A stretch of DNA of 64,000 nucleotides, taken from positions 28,290,503 to 28,354,502 of the forward strand of contig OZ018317.1 of assembly GCA_963969495.1 (NCBI GenBank), written 5' to 3'. The translations under genes and the position numbers were made by a program. The number at the start of each line of letters is the position of its first letter. Position 1 is the first letter of the stretch. The notes beneath the pieces are model-generated. The model saw nothing but the letters and a program-made list of their open reading frames with translations, was not told the origin of the DNA and ran no database searches. Source of the stretch: Ceratothoa steindachneri (taxonomy: Eukaryota > Arthropoda > Malacostraca > Isopoda > Cymothoidae). Below, piece after piece: positions 54,771 through 64,000 of the stretch.

Positions 54771-54849
54771 GTGTTTCCTTGTGTTTTTTTCTTTTCTCTG
54801 ATCTGTATGCTATTTATAGACTTTTGTAACAATCGCATTCTCAGTATAC

Positions 54850-54905
54850 GTATGACTGAAGAGGGTATGATAAACTACATACTGAAACTAGTCTCGTAAA
54901 TTAAA
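54850..54905 (+). ncRNA. Hammerhead ribozyme in Penelope element A 3' UTR
   Basis: CTGAAGA (54856-54862), stem II GTATG...CATAC, GAAA (54884-54887), stem III CTAG, cleavage triplet GTC (54891-54893), then TCGTA pairing with TATGA before the core (stem I, with one G-U pair). All invariant core boxes are present. Stem III is minimal, but ACTAGT is self-complementary, so a dimer could supply a 6-bp stem. ATTAAA follows at 54900-54905. Confidence 0.72.
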
Positions 54906-54935
54906 CTTTTGGCTCCTATACAGTGATTTCATTAT

Positions 54936-54940
54936 AATAT

Positions 54941-55011
<71 letters not shown>
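54936..55011. repeat. (TA)n array, about 76 bp
   Basis: Begins at the 3' end of Penelope element A. Confidence 0.96.
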
Positions 55012-55013
<2 letters not shown>

Positions 55014-55929
55014 CAACAAAAACTTGGATTGAGAAGTCAGAAAAAGAATTATTGGGGGACTTATCCTTAATAATAAGAAATGAAATTTCGACATCAAATG
55101 GAAGCTGTCCCTTTTTCGGCCAATTTCGAAGTCCTGTCGAAACGTCTTTGAAGACCAATTCTGCGGCTCGACTCAACACACGCCTGTCCATTCCTAATTG
55201 CCCTTTAATTCAATTTAGATAAGAGGAACAGGGCACTAAAGGGGGGGGGGTAGAAAGAGGGTGAAATGAGATAGAGCATAATAAGGAATGTTGAAAAAGA
55301 GATGGACTCTAGATGAAGGAATGAATGTTAGGTGGAACAAGGATTTTTTAAAAATAGAAATTGACTTTGGAAGGATTTTGCGTTTAACTCAACTCAGCCA
55401 CTACATTTGATGTCACTCCCAGTTTGTCTGAGCTTGAAAGAAGAGCTACAAAACTAACATTTCATTATGAGAGTAAAGGACAATTGGTTAACCCTTATAT
55501 GTACATATATGTAACAAGCACATCAATGTTAATGATCTAAACATCCATTCTAATTTAATATTTCAAAATCATATGTTTTTATTTTTCACTTTTCTTCTAG
55601 TCGTTGAGCTATCTGTGTACATCTATCAACATGTGCACCCAAGATTTATGCAATTATTCTCAGGTTGATAAAGTGCTAACAAATATTGCCGTCAACATAC
55701 AACAAAAGCGTGGATAAGATATTTACCTCTTTTACTGGTGTTGACAGAATGTATAAAGAAAAGAATGAAAGGAATAGGAAAAACACGTCTACAAACATAC
55801 TTTCTCTCTGGCTTTATTTAGATCTCCAATTAAAGCCAATTGATCTTCATTTACCCTCAATGATAATTGTTCTCTTCTGTGTCTATGTGAATCGTATTTT
55901 ATTCTCGCAAAATACTCATCTAATCGTAT
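55012..55929. other. No recognised gene
   Basis: AT-rich, with a poly-G run near 55240. Short open frames show no domain. Confidence 0.5.
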
Positions 55930-55948
55930 TTAACACATTGAGTGCCAC

Positions 55949-56055
55949 GTCATTCCTATTTGAATGACACTAAAGTTATAGCAGAAGCCGCGTCATTCAA
56001 ATGCGAATGACAACAGATGCACCGGTTGAGTCCGTGTCATACATACGTATACGAG
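55949..56055. repeat. Subterminal 20-bp palindromes, left cluster
   Basis: GTCATTCCTATTTGAATGAC (55949-55968), GTCATTCAAATGCGAATGAC (55992-56011) and a diverged third copy at 56036-56055. Confidence 0.82.
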
Positions 56056-56619
56056 AGCCGTTAATGGAGCTTTAGAATGTTATTTGAATAGTGTGGCACC
56101 GGAGGAAACTTTTTATGTATTGTTTATGGCTTTTGGAGAATTATTATAAAAAATATAGGGTAGTTTATTTTACATGTATATGTACATAATTTTACGTGTT
56201 TAATTGCATTGTTTTGGTAAAAATGCATTTACTTTTTTATGTTTACGTTATCCAACGTTTAGTTTTCATAAATCAACCTTTTGATTTATCGTATCCAGAT
56301 TTCAGCAAGTGGAGCCAGTTGGATGGTGAAACCCTTTTTTTTTGTGTCTTTTTGTTTTTTCTAAATATTATTATTGTTTTTTAAATTTTTTTTTGCGTTT
56401 TTAGGTAGAATTATTTTATTTTATGGTTTTCTTTTCTTTACTGATGAACTGTAGCAAAACATTCCATGCACATAAATGGCTCATTTGGGCATTCACAGCA
56501 ATAAGTAAAAACAATTTTGCTGTGATTTCTGGCAAAGATTATGTCCTTATCACGAGACATCTTTTCATAACAGACTGCATTTTCTTCGAAGATTTTGTTT
56601 TGTTTATTTCTTTTAGTTT

Positions 56620-57240
56620 TTAGAAGATGGACTTCGTTAGAGATGCTTTTAGTTTAACTCGTGATTGAGCCCTTGGTTGATGACAGTCTAAAAGACATTC
56701 TGTAATGCATTCTCGGAATCGCTTTATCTGCATTTTATTTCCTGTTCCTTTATTGTATATGACCAGAGCATTGGCGACAGATATTCCTGGAAGAATTTCC
56801 ATGGAAAGCTTCCTGTACCAGTTTCTTCCTTTCCGCAAGTTGTTAGATAAGATCCCATCCGATCAGACAAGTCGATGCCAATTTTTCCTGTTATATGATA
56901 AAATACCTATTGTTTTTTTAGTTGTTCTGCGTCTTTTTCTACTTCCTGCTTCCTTAATATTGAAAGTCATTCTTATTACCATCTTCATTGAATGGTTCAG
57001 AAACATCTACTATCCGTGGGGATGCTTTGTAGAAGGTACCACCATTTCGTCTTTTTTTATTTTCGCACGCATTACTTCCGGTGCCATATTTCGCTTATTA
57101 GCTCTAAATGTGCCTACTACAGTACTACATGGGTTCTTTTCCTTTAGAAATTCACGAGCTAAGTGATAGCTAATATAAAACGCACATACAGTTACAAACA
57201 CACAAATGTACGCACGCACTAGACAATAACCATAGAAAAT
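56620..57240 (-). pseudogene. piggyBac-type transposase, C-terminal half
   Basis: Minus-strand pieces in order: STVVGTFRANKRNMAPEV with KIKKDEMVV (57170-57030), then after frame breaks GIDLSDRMGSYLTTC, NWYRKLSMEILPG and ANALVIYNK (56890-56700). In piggyBac transposases the first block precedes, and the GVDLSD-WYRKLF-NALVLY series contains, the final conserved Asp region, here present in DLSD. Two or more frameshifts between the pieces make it a pseudogene. The N-terminal half and the earlier catalytic Asp residues were not found. Confidence 0.86.
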
Positions 57241-57257
57241 CACAGTGTATGATATTG

Positions 57258-57374
57258 TTATTTATATATGTATGACAGTGATGACACTGTCATTCAAAAA
57301 TGTATGACAGCGTCATTCATATATGTATGACATGGACCTATGCAGTATAATTTTGTCATACATATATGTATGAC
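57258..57374. repeat. Subterminal 20-bp palindromes, right cluster
   Basis: GTCATTCAAAAATGTATGAC (57289-57308), GTCATTCATATATGTATGAC (57312-57331), the perfect palindrome GTCATACATATATGTATGAC (57355-57374), and a partial copy at 57258-57276. Confidence 0.85.
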
Positions 57375-57400
57375 GAATGACATGGCCCCGGTAAAACTAA

Positions 57401-59580
57401 GATCAGAACAAAATTTAAATAGCCCCCGAATAAAAACTAAGATTTTAAAAATATGAATTACCAGGCAATGGCTTCGCCTCTCCCTCCCCCCTACGTGGGG
57501 AGCTTGCGCTTCGCTACTGGGATTAAAATTTAAAATCTAAAAAAAAAGCAGCCATGGTTAATTTTTTATAAATTTTCTGAACTTCGCCAATTATAATCCT
57601 TTTAAAAAGGAACTCTAAACTAAATTTCCCCCCTTTCAAAATATCACGTTGCTAAAATATAGAGTTATAGAAGAAGAAGAAGAACAAGAAGAACAAGAAG
57701 AAGAAGGAGAAGAAGATATATAAAAATAAATTTTATGAACTTCACCATTTGTAATTCTTTGGGTTTAAAAAATTCACAAAATTTCCATACTTATATTTAT
57801 TTCTGAACTTCACCATTTTTTATTTTGATATTATCAAATAATTATTAGAAATAACTTTGATAAAAAAACATAAGTCATAACCAAACTAAGATGAACTGAT
57901 TATTCGAATACTAAAAAAAAATTCGCTTCTTAAATTATAGTTAGGGATGATGATGATGATGATTAGTATCCCACAACTTCTACATACATTTTGATTTGAA
58001 ATCGCTAAAAATAAATTGTGACCCACGGGCAACCAAAACTAATGTGTTAATACAATTATTGATTGAAGTAATTTAAACGCCTAGTTATTGAGTATTATGT
58101 ACTACCGTCAATAATAATAACAATAATAACGCCACATGATTTGCAAACTTCCCTTCAATATAATTAGTCAAAGAATCTGGCCAACTAGAGGCGCAACAGG
58201 TTCGCTATTAGGTTCTCCACCGAATCGAAAAATTAGTGGCGCTTTCCACTGCGAACTGAAATATAAAGGGACATTTGGGTCGATGAGTTATGTCGAAGAG
58301 GCACTTCCTTGTCATCTTCGATCCATCTTCGCCCTTAGGCCCTCGAGTCTAACCCTTTGTAGTTGCTTCTCTCTTCGACTAATTAAGTGACTTCGTGTCA
58401 CTATGAGTAAGTACACTATGGCAAGCGCACCACAACCACGAGCCACCGAGGAGGCGGTCGACCACGTAAACAGTGGGTGGTTTTAAAATAAAATGGTAGG
58501 GATTCAAACCAGCACCACAAGTGTTCCTCGGTACATATGAGACAAAAGGGGACAAAGGGGTGAAAGAGTGAAAACAGACAGAAAAATGAAAAAATGAAAA
58601 AAACACCAAAAATTAGAAAATAAGGGGAGAAAAAAGAAAAAGAACAGCAACAACATCAGTAACAGGATCAGTTAGGTGACAATGTGAAAGAAAAGGAAAG
58701 GAGATAGAGAATGAAAGAGATAATTATAAGAGAATGTGAGAGAGAATATGATATAGAGAGCGAATGCGAGGAAGAATGAGAGAGAATGTGATAGAATATG
58801 ATATAGAGAATAAGAAAGAAAATGAGAGAGAATAAGAGCGGAGGAGAATGAAAGAGAGATCGTTAGAGAATATGATATAGAAAATGGGAGAGAGAAAGAG
58901 AAGGTTTGAGAAAGAATGGGATTGAATAAATAAAATTACGATATAATAATAAGGTATTATATTTTCCTAAGTATGGCCCCATTCAAGCCTCACTTCGTAT
59001 GAATGGCAAAAAGTGACAAAATCTCACATTTTAGTGATTCTTCGTGTTAGCGTCGTGTTGTGAGCCTCTACTAAATCGAGCCATAAAAGACCTATTGTCC
59101 ACTCAATGACAAAACACTCGCTACCAGCCGCTTGGATGACCATTCAAGGGAACCCAACAGCGCTTCGACAGTCCATCGACCCTCTGACCACACGCAAGAG
59201 TACACACACTGATACACATATGTACACACGCGTACACGGAAGCGTGTTGACATAAAAAGCTATCAGCGGGCGATTTATTCCATAAATAAGGAGAATCCCA
59301 CAATCCTTTTATTGACATCATTGTCCCCTCTTCTAGTGAGCACACCAAATCTCATTCAACAACCCCATCATTAACGCTACCACCAGTCTGCTTCTTCATC
59401 TCTTTCACACATTTACAAACAATCCCACACATACAGACAGACACACAAAAACACACACACGCACACTCTTTTTGATCTAGTTTGTAAATATGAATAACCC
59501 AGCATATCTGTTAGTTTATTTGATTTTCGATCCATCTTTCCAATTAACTGTCATTTTATCAGCATCCTTCTATCACGTAA

Positions 59581-59582
<2 letters not shown>
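57401..59582. other. No recognised gene; GAA run, GA-rich repeat, tRNA-like fragment
   Basis: 57666-57717 is a GAA/GAAC run. Three diverged copies of a TTCTGAACTTCGCCA-like phrase surround it (57575, 57735, 57800). 58690-58915 is a degenerate GAGAGAATATGATATAGA repeat. Near 58500-58520 the minus strand has GGTTTGAATCCC, a B-box-like string without a placed A box. Confidence 0.45.

Positions 59583-59668
<86 letters not shown>
59583..59668. repeat. (TC)n array, about 85 bp
   Basis: Pure TC run. Confidence 0.97.
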
Positions 59669-59672
<4 letters not shown>

Positions 59673-59888
59673 AGCGTTTTGATACTGTTTATTTAGTCGT
59701 TTTCATCAGCTGATAGGCTAGTTTCATTGGATCCCTCAACAACTCTCGATTTGTCTCAGTTCTCTTGTTTATCTCTGCAGTCCGACTACTTTTTTGTCTC
59801 TCCATTTCTCAAGTTGTCTATCTTTCTCTTTCATTCTCAGTTTCTATATCATTCTTTCTTTGTCTGATTCTCTCTCTAATTTCCCTCT

Positions 59889-59914
59889 CTCTCTCTCTCA
59901 CTCTCTCTCTCTCT

Positions 59915-59953
<39 letters not shown>
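59889..59953. repeat. Compound (TC)n-(TA)n array
   Basis: Short TC run with a CACTC interruption, then about 36 bp of TA. Confidence 0.95.
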
Positions 59954-59957
<4 letters not shown>

Positions 59958-61379
59958 CATTCGTCCATTAATTTACTCGATCAAAGAGCTTTAAAGACAT
60001 TCATCCTCTCAGCTCAGCTTGACTCAGTTTCCTGTGCTTGATAAAGTCGCTCAGTTTAACTCAGTCTAAATTAACACAAAATTATTCGAACTCTAATTTA
60101 AGCGACCAAACATCCTTATTTGCCTCAATCGTCAGCCTCTCAAACTCTGTAAAATTGAATTTAATCAAAGGCTGAACGGCATTGAACTTGTAAAGTTTCA
60201 TCCATCAAAGAAATATATTTTTAGTAAACGTTCAAGGGAAAACTGTGTATTTTGATCCAGCTCCATCTTGGAAAGTTTCCGTAAAATTTTAGGAGCTAAT
60301 ATCCCGATTATACACATAAACCACATGGCTCTGACCAGTGTCCTTCCAACGCACGATCTCATTTGCTAGTGTGCCCTTCACAAGCAAGACACCATATGTT
60401 GGAGTGACAGTCCTAGTAGTAACAAATTGCCCGGAGAAATAAAAATGTTTCGAATTAAGGATTGACTGGAAAGAAGACGGTCACAAAACTCTCCACCATG
60501 TAACAACCATCAACCAATCAACAAGAATCAACGGTTGCCATCGTAAGCCCCGTAAACGTTCTCTTTCTTCCATAATTTCAAGTCATTTCACCTACTTACT
60601 GGTTCACCCAGTTGGGATTACCATTACACCGGGAGAGGGTGACGAGTGAGCAACAAAGGCTCAAATACCTACTCCGTGTAGTAAATTGACGGCAATTCGA
60701 AAAGAGATTTTTGGAAGGATGTTCCTCAAAGATTGTATTAGAACCGCTATTGTTTACCCCCAATCAATCCGCTACATTCTATATACCAATCCATCATGAA
60801 TAAGGCATACATGGCGTTCCTCCTTTTCCTCTTTTCCTCAGAAGACGGGGGGGATTTGTTGGAGTCAGCCGTTCTTTCATCTCAAACTTTGCACCTTTAT
60901 CGGTTCTATAAAGGTTCTCCCGTCAGCTTTCAAATTCAAATACTTAAATTACCTCCAGAAAAGATAACAAATGCACAGGATATTCAGGCTCTCTCATGTC
61001 AAAGGTGCGCAAGAGAGCAAAAGTCCGGACGCTCCAAAGCTGAAAACGACCATCGTGTCAACACACAAAGAGACATGCGAGTATGTACAACAAGATTTTC
61101 CCTGAGCGAACCCACATAAGCAAATCCACTGACCACTACCGACAAAAAAAGAACTCTCACATAATTAGACGAACTCAGATTAGTTTGGGAGAGAATGGTT
61201 GTGTCTTAGAAACTTCAAATTACCATTTAAAACTTGACGCTGTCAAATACATTATTAGTATTATTACCACTGGTGCCATTTGCCAATAGCTTTATTAGTA
61301 CATTTCTCCTTATTTTTGCTTCACCTCAGTTATCGGCTCTAATTTATATCTATAGATTCATTTATAGATATAAAGAATA
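59954..61379. other. No recognised gene
   Basis: Mixed composition. The 107-codon frame at 60796-61119 has no recognisable domain. Confidence 0.45.
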
Positions 61380-62015
61380 AAGCAAGTCCTCATCAATAAT
61401 GGTTTCTCCAACACTGTGGTGGACAAAGAAACAAATACATTCCTGAAAAACTTGCAAGAAAAAAACAATAATCAAAATGAAGACAATAAGAAACACCCAA
61501 TAAATATCTCCGATATGAACCAAATGAGTGAATCGTATAAAATCGACGAAAGAACATTCAAGAATAGTATACTCCAAAATACAAAATGCACGAATCCAGA
61601 AGAAACGCTACAAGTCACAATATATTATAAAACCCCCAAAATAAGTAATCACCTCATTATCAACGACACAAGTACGAAAAAAGAATTGAAAACTTCCAAT
61701 GTAATTTATGAATTCACCTGTCCACATGAAGATTGCAAGCTTCATAATTCAAATGAATACATTGGAATGACAACCACATCCCTATCTCGTAGACTCAACA
61801 TGCATATGCAAAACGGCGCCATCAAGAACCACTACATGCAACATGGAATTCAACTAACACGATAAATTTTAGTACAAAACACCATTATCAAAAGGAGAAG
61901 TGACCGCACACGCTTTCATATCCTGGAAGCGATCCTAATCCAAGAAGAAAAACCAAAGATTAATGTTCAATTGACCGCCACCCAGCGAACCTTAAAACTC
62001 TTTACGGATTAACGG
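61380..62015 (+). mobile_element. Penelope-like element D, C-terminal region with CPHxxC GIY-YIG
   Basis: Seen: an intact 149-codon frame (61416-61865) includes the C-terminal part of the RT connector (MVDKETNTFLKNL) and NVIYEFTCPHEDCKLHNSNE, then YIGMTTTSLSRRLNMHM. After a stop it continues as IIKRRSDRTRFHILEAILIQ and EEKPKINVQ. This is a GIY-YIG domain with a Cys-Pro-His-x-x-Cys insertion between the GIY-equivalent Tyr and YIG, unlike elements A and B, so it is a separate lineage. The conserved Arg (SRRL) and Glu (LEAILIQ) are kept. The RT is missing. Confidence 0.85.
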
Positions 62016-62109
62016 TCAATAATGACCGAAATCCCATTCCCAAATGTATCTTTTCTAACTACTTCAAAAACATTCCTGATTCAACGACTCGCGTAATGTT
62101 AACATCATA

Positions 62110-62885
62110 AATACATTGTCAGTAACACAGTTTTTGAAGATTTATAATTGTATTTTTGCCTAGAGGGAGATTTTATATCGGATTGTCTAATACCTTAGAT
62201 AGAACATTAAAGGCTTCATTAACTGGAACAGTGATAAACAGGCTATCTACATCAAAGCTAACTAAGCGGCTACATTCTATGTTGATTTTTCTAAATTTTT
62301 CAATGAAATCAGAGGAATGGATTATGTATGAAGGAGAGGTCAATCCAACAGCGTCAGCAAGAAGTGAGGATCCCCACATCGAGAGTTTGTATGCATGAGA
62401 GTCGATCGTTTAAGCAATTTTGTTTGACTTTTGTTGAAGATCTCGGTCTTCCGTATAAGAATTTTTGTCTAACAGAAGAATTTGGTTAGGATGATATTTT
62501 TGTTAGAATTAAGTAATTTAAGGGCAGTCATAAGGCGCCTGGGGATCTCAAAATATTTTACACTGTCACTATGGGATAAAACACCAGCTACCAAACCACT
62601 TAAGAACTCAATGTTCAACTGATCACTTCCCCCAAATTTATTTATTGAAAGGAGATGATTAAGGGAGAATGAATCACTAATTAAAACGCAAAGGATAGGC
62701 CATACCCGGGAAAATTTCTTGATCGTACGAGAGGTCGTAAGAAGAAGGATTGAGAACATTGTTCGTAGCGTAGGAAGCCTTCTTCCAACTTGTTGCGAAA
62801 GGGTGTTGAGTCTTTAGTCGAACCCGGTTAAGGGAAAAATGACACAATTTCAATGTGTAAAGAAGTTGTTTTGGACTCATGTTTG
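62110..62885 (-). mobile_element. Penelope-like element A-type, RT N-terminal half (minus)
   Basis: Minus strand: near 62750-62880 and 62470-62760 two open pieces precede a segment (62173-62379) ending SFDVDSLFITVPVNEAFNVL, then SKVLDNPI and, after a stop, LPLGKN. The FDVDSLF block is RT motif A with its catalytic Asp, and the following residues closely match the start of element A at 53540. This copy therefore supplies the part that element A lacks. It stops near 62110, shortly after motif A, and it points away from the plus-strand tail at 62940. Confidence 0.82.
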
Positions 62886-62939
62886 CTTAGAGTTTAAGTA
62901 GAGTTTCAGGTTGGATCTTGAACCGATTACAGCCTCGTT

Positions 62940-63272
62940 TTCTTATATATAATTGTAAATATTTCACTAAATGAAAAATTGTAGAATCTATGCTAATAGG
63001 AGAAATTCCCATTTTTTATCTTTCGGGTGGTCAATTTAAATGTAGCTGCTATTCCCGGAACCTGATTGTAACATGTTTAGTTAATGATCTTAGAACCACA
63101 CACCCTGATTACTGACCCTTTTTCTTCGTTTTTTTTCTTTTGTTGGGATTTTAAGGTGCTTAATAACTTGTGTTGTTCATTCCATTCTCATTATACGACT
63201 GAGGAGGGTATGGTAAACTTCATATCGAAACTAGTCTCGTCAATAAATTCTATGCTCGTATACGGTAGTTTC

Positions 63273-63278
<6 letters not shown>
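62940..63278 (+). mobile_element. Penelope-like element A-type, 3' end (plus)
   Basis: Aligns with 54590-54935: ATAATTGTAAA, GGAGAAATTCCC, the ATGTAG-CATTC-like block, the C-terminal coding end, and the hammerhead-bearing 3' UTR, then TACGGTAGTTTCATTTCA and (TA)n. Together with the minus-strand RT half next to it, this forms a head-to-head inverted pair missing the middle of the element. Confidence 0.87.
63191..63247 (+). ncRNA. Hammerhead ribozyme (best candidate in the window)
   Basis: ACGA (63195-63198) pairs with TCGT (63237-63240) as stem I. CTGAGGA (63199-63205), stem II GTATG...CATAT, GAAA (63227-63230), a two-base-pair stem III A-C/G-U closed by TA, and the GTC cleavage triplet (63234-63236) complete a minimal type I fold. 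ACTAGT is self-complementary, allowing a dimeric stem III. AATAAA lies at 63242-63247. Family knowledge: short-stem-III hammerheads are characteristic of Penelope-like and other retroelements. Confidence 0.8.

Positions 63279-63338
<60 letters not shown>
63279..63338. repeat. (TA)n array, about 60 bp
   Basis: Begins at the 3' end of the Penelope tail, 38 bp past the ribozyme, as at 54936. Confidence 0.97.
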
Positions 63339-63340
<2 letters not shown>

Positions 63341-63427
63341 ACATGGCTTGCGCTTTGCTCGCAACCAGAACTTTAGGCTGTTGGATTCTTATCTTTCAAA
63401 ACTATTTTGATCATCTTCTACCCCAAT

Positions 63428-63606
63428 CACCTCAATGGAAAGAGGGGGAGGGATAAAGGATAGAGAGAAAGAGAGAGTGGGAATAAGAAATGGATCAGTG
63501 AAAGATGGGAGGGAGAGAGAGGGTATAGAGGATTGGGAGAGAAGAAAATAGAGGGGAGAGTTGGAAAATTTAGATAGCGGGAGGGGAAGGGAATTAAGGA
63601 TATAAA
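63428..63606. repeat. GA-rich purine tract
   Basis: GAGAGA/GGGAGG-rich sequence, nearly all purine on this strand. Confidence 0.8.
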
Positions 63607-64000
63607 GAGTGTTCCAATAACTTGGACCGAATTTAAATGTGAGTTAAGTTTAAGCGTCTAATGATTCTTTTCTTTTTCTTTCAGATTTTACAACTTCAGT
63701 CTTTGGCAATTTTAACCATCGAAAGATTAACAATCGAACAACGTGTTAAAGTTATCGAAGCCTATTACGAAAATGGACGTTCAAAGAGGAACGCATTTCG
63801 GGCACTTCGCGATAGGGAAAATTGATCGTGTGACTTGACGCCTTTAGATTTTTTCCTTTGGGGTCATCTCAAAAGTAAGGACTATGCCAACAAGGCAACA
63901 ACAATTCAACAGCTGAAGGATGAGATAATAAGGCATATTGGTGAGATCGAGGGGCAACTATGGAGAGACTAAATCAAAGATTTTGACGATAGGGTGGAGG
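63607..64000 (+). mobile_element. Internally deleted mariner-like element (runs off window)
   Basis: A probable terminal repeat (AGTGTTCCAATAACTTGGAC) starts near 63609. The coding part begins LTIEQRVKVIEAYYENGRSK, a helix-turn-helix start typical of this transposase group. After RDREN the sequence jumps directly (near 63822-63836) to CDLTPLDFFLWGHLKSK and a QQLKDEIIRHIGEIE tail, which in full-length relatives lies several hundred residues later and holds the last catalytic Asp (DLTPLD). The catalytic middle is missing, so this is a MITE-like deletion derivative. The right end lies outside the window. Confidence 0.83.

Larger units (their letters stand above)
53530..54935 (+). mobile_element. 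Penelope-like element A: RT plus GIY-YIG, near-complete 3' half
   Basis: Starts within the RT at a SLFTNVPVNEA-like block and continues through the RT core, the GIY-YIG nuclease and a 3' UTR with a hammerhead motif. It ends at the (TA)n near 54936. The N-terminal part of the RT is missing. A relative lies at 62110-63278 in inverted arrangement. Known: Penelope-like elements encode RT and GIY-YIG in one ORF, and hammerhead motifs have been reported from this group. Confidence 0.87.
55930..57400 (-). mobile_element. piggyBac-like element with subterminal palindromes
   Basis: The left boundary is TTAA (55930-55933) followed by CACATTGAGTGCCACG, typical of piggyBac-type termini and their TTAA target. 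A matching right terminus was not seen, so the right limit is set at the end of the palindrome cluster. The minus strand encodes a broken transposase. Near both ends lie 20-bp palindromes of the form GTCATnC(6)GnATGAC. Confidence 0.78.

Noticed and set aside
55930..57400. Host gene derived from piggyBac (domesticated transposase)
   Set aside because: Coding pieces are frameshifted and a TTAA-bordered terminus with subterminal repeats is still visible, so it is a decayed element.

Overview
This 64 kb window looks like non-genic, repeat-dense chromosomal DNA from an invertebrate animal. I found no convincing host gene, rRNA, tRNA gene or CRISPR array. Long open frames are short, are shadows of microsatellites or tandem repeats, or belong to decayed transposable elements. 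The mix (Jockey-like and CR1/L2-like non-LTR elements, several Penelope-like elements with GIY-YIG domains, Tc1/mariner, piggyBac, tRNA-headed SINEs, very abundant (TA)n, (TC)n and compound arrays) fits an arthropod, perhaps a crustacean. A mollusc cannot be excluded. The organism is inference only.

Layout. 1-6.6 kb: a Jockey-like RT tail, a Tc1 tail (minus), a minisatellite with 73-82 bp units. 6.6-11.5 kb: a decayed CR1/L2-like element (coiled-coil ORF1, endonuclease end, reverse transcriptase, 3' domain) carrying a SINE with a 13-bp target duplication. 12.5-17.9 kb: 70-bp and about 22-bp minisatellites, a TIR element with an internal palindrome, a second SINE copy. 21-27.5 kb: (TA)n arrays alternating with three long inverted repeats, a CR1 fragment and a Tc1 transposase. 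27.6-34.1 kb: compound microsatellites, a pyrimidine-rich tract, and a long degenerate minisatellite split by a second Jockey-like copy. 34.3-41.5 kb: SINE, about 60-bp minisatellite, mariner fragment, Penelope GIY-YIG remnant (minus), Penelope-type tails meeting at a 219-bp (TA)n, and a 16-unit 74-bp satellite. 41.9-50.8 kb: more tandem repeats (51-bp units at 47.5-48.8 kb) and SINEs. 50.9-55 kb: a TIR element, a 447-bp (TA)n, an inverted repeat, a Penelope-like element. 55.9-57.4 kb: piggyBac-like element (minus). 61.4-64 kb: another Penelope lineage, an inverted Penelope pair, and an internally deleted mariner-like element at the edge.

The most interesting thread is RNA structure. Two Penelope-like 3' ends (54850-54905, 63191-63247) carry an apparently intact minimal hammerhead ribozyme core. 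At least three more loci, and a 16-copy satellite, carry degenerate versions. In five loci the motif is followed 9-12 nt later by a poly(A)-signal-like hexamer. Many of these ends abut (TA)n arrays, and several occur as head-to-head palindromes. This suggests that one class of ribozyme-bearing retroelement ends has seeded much of the palindrome and TA-array architecture here.
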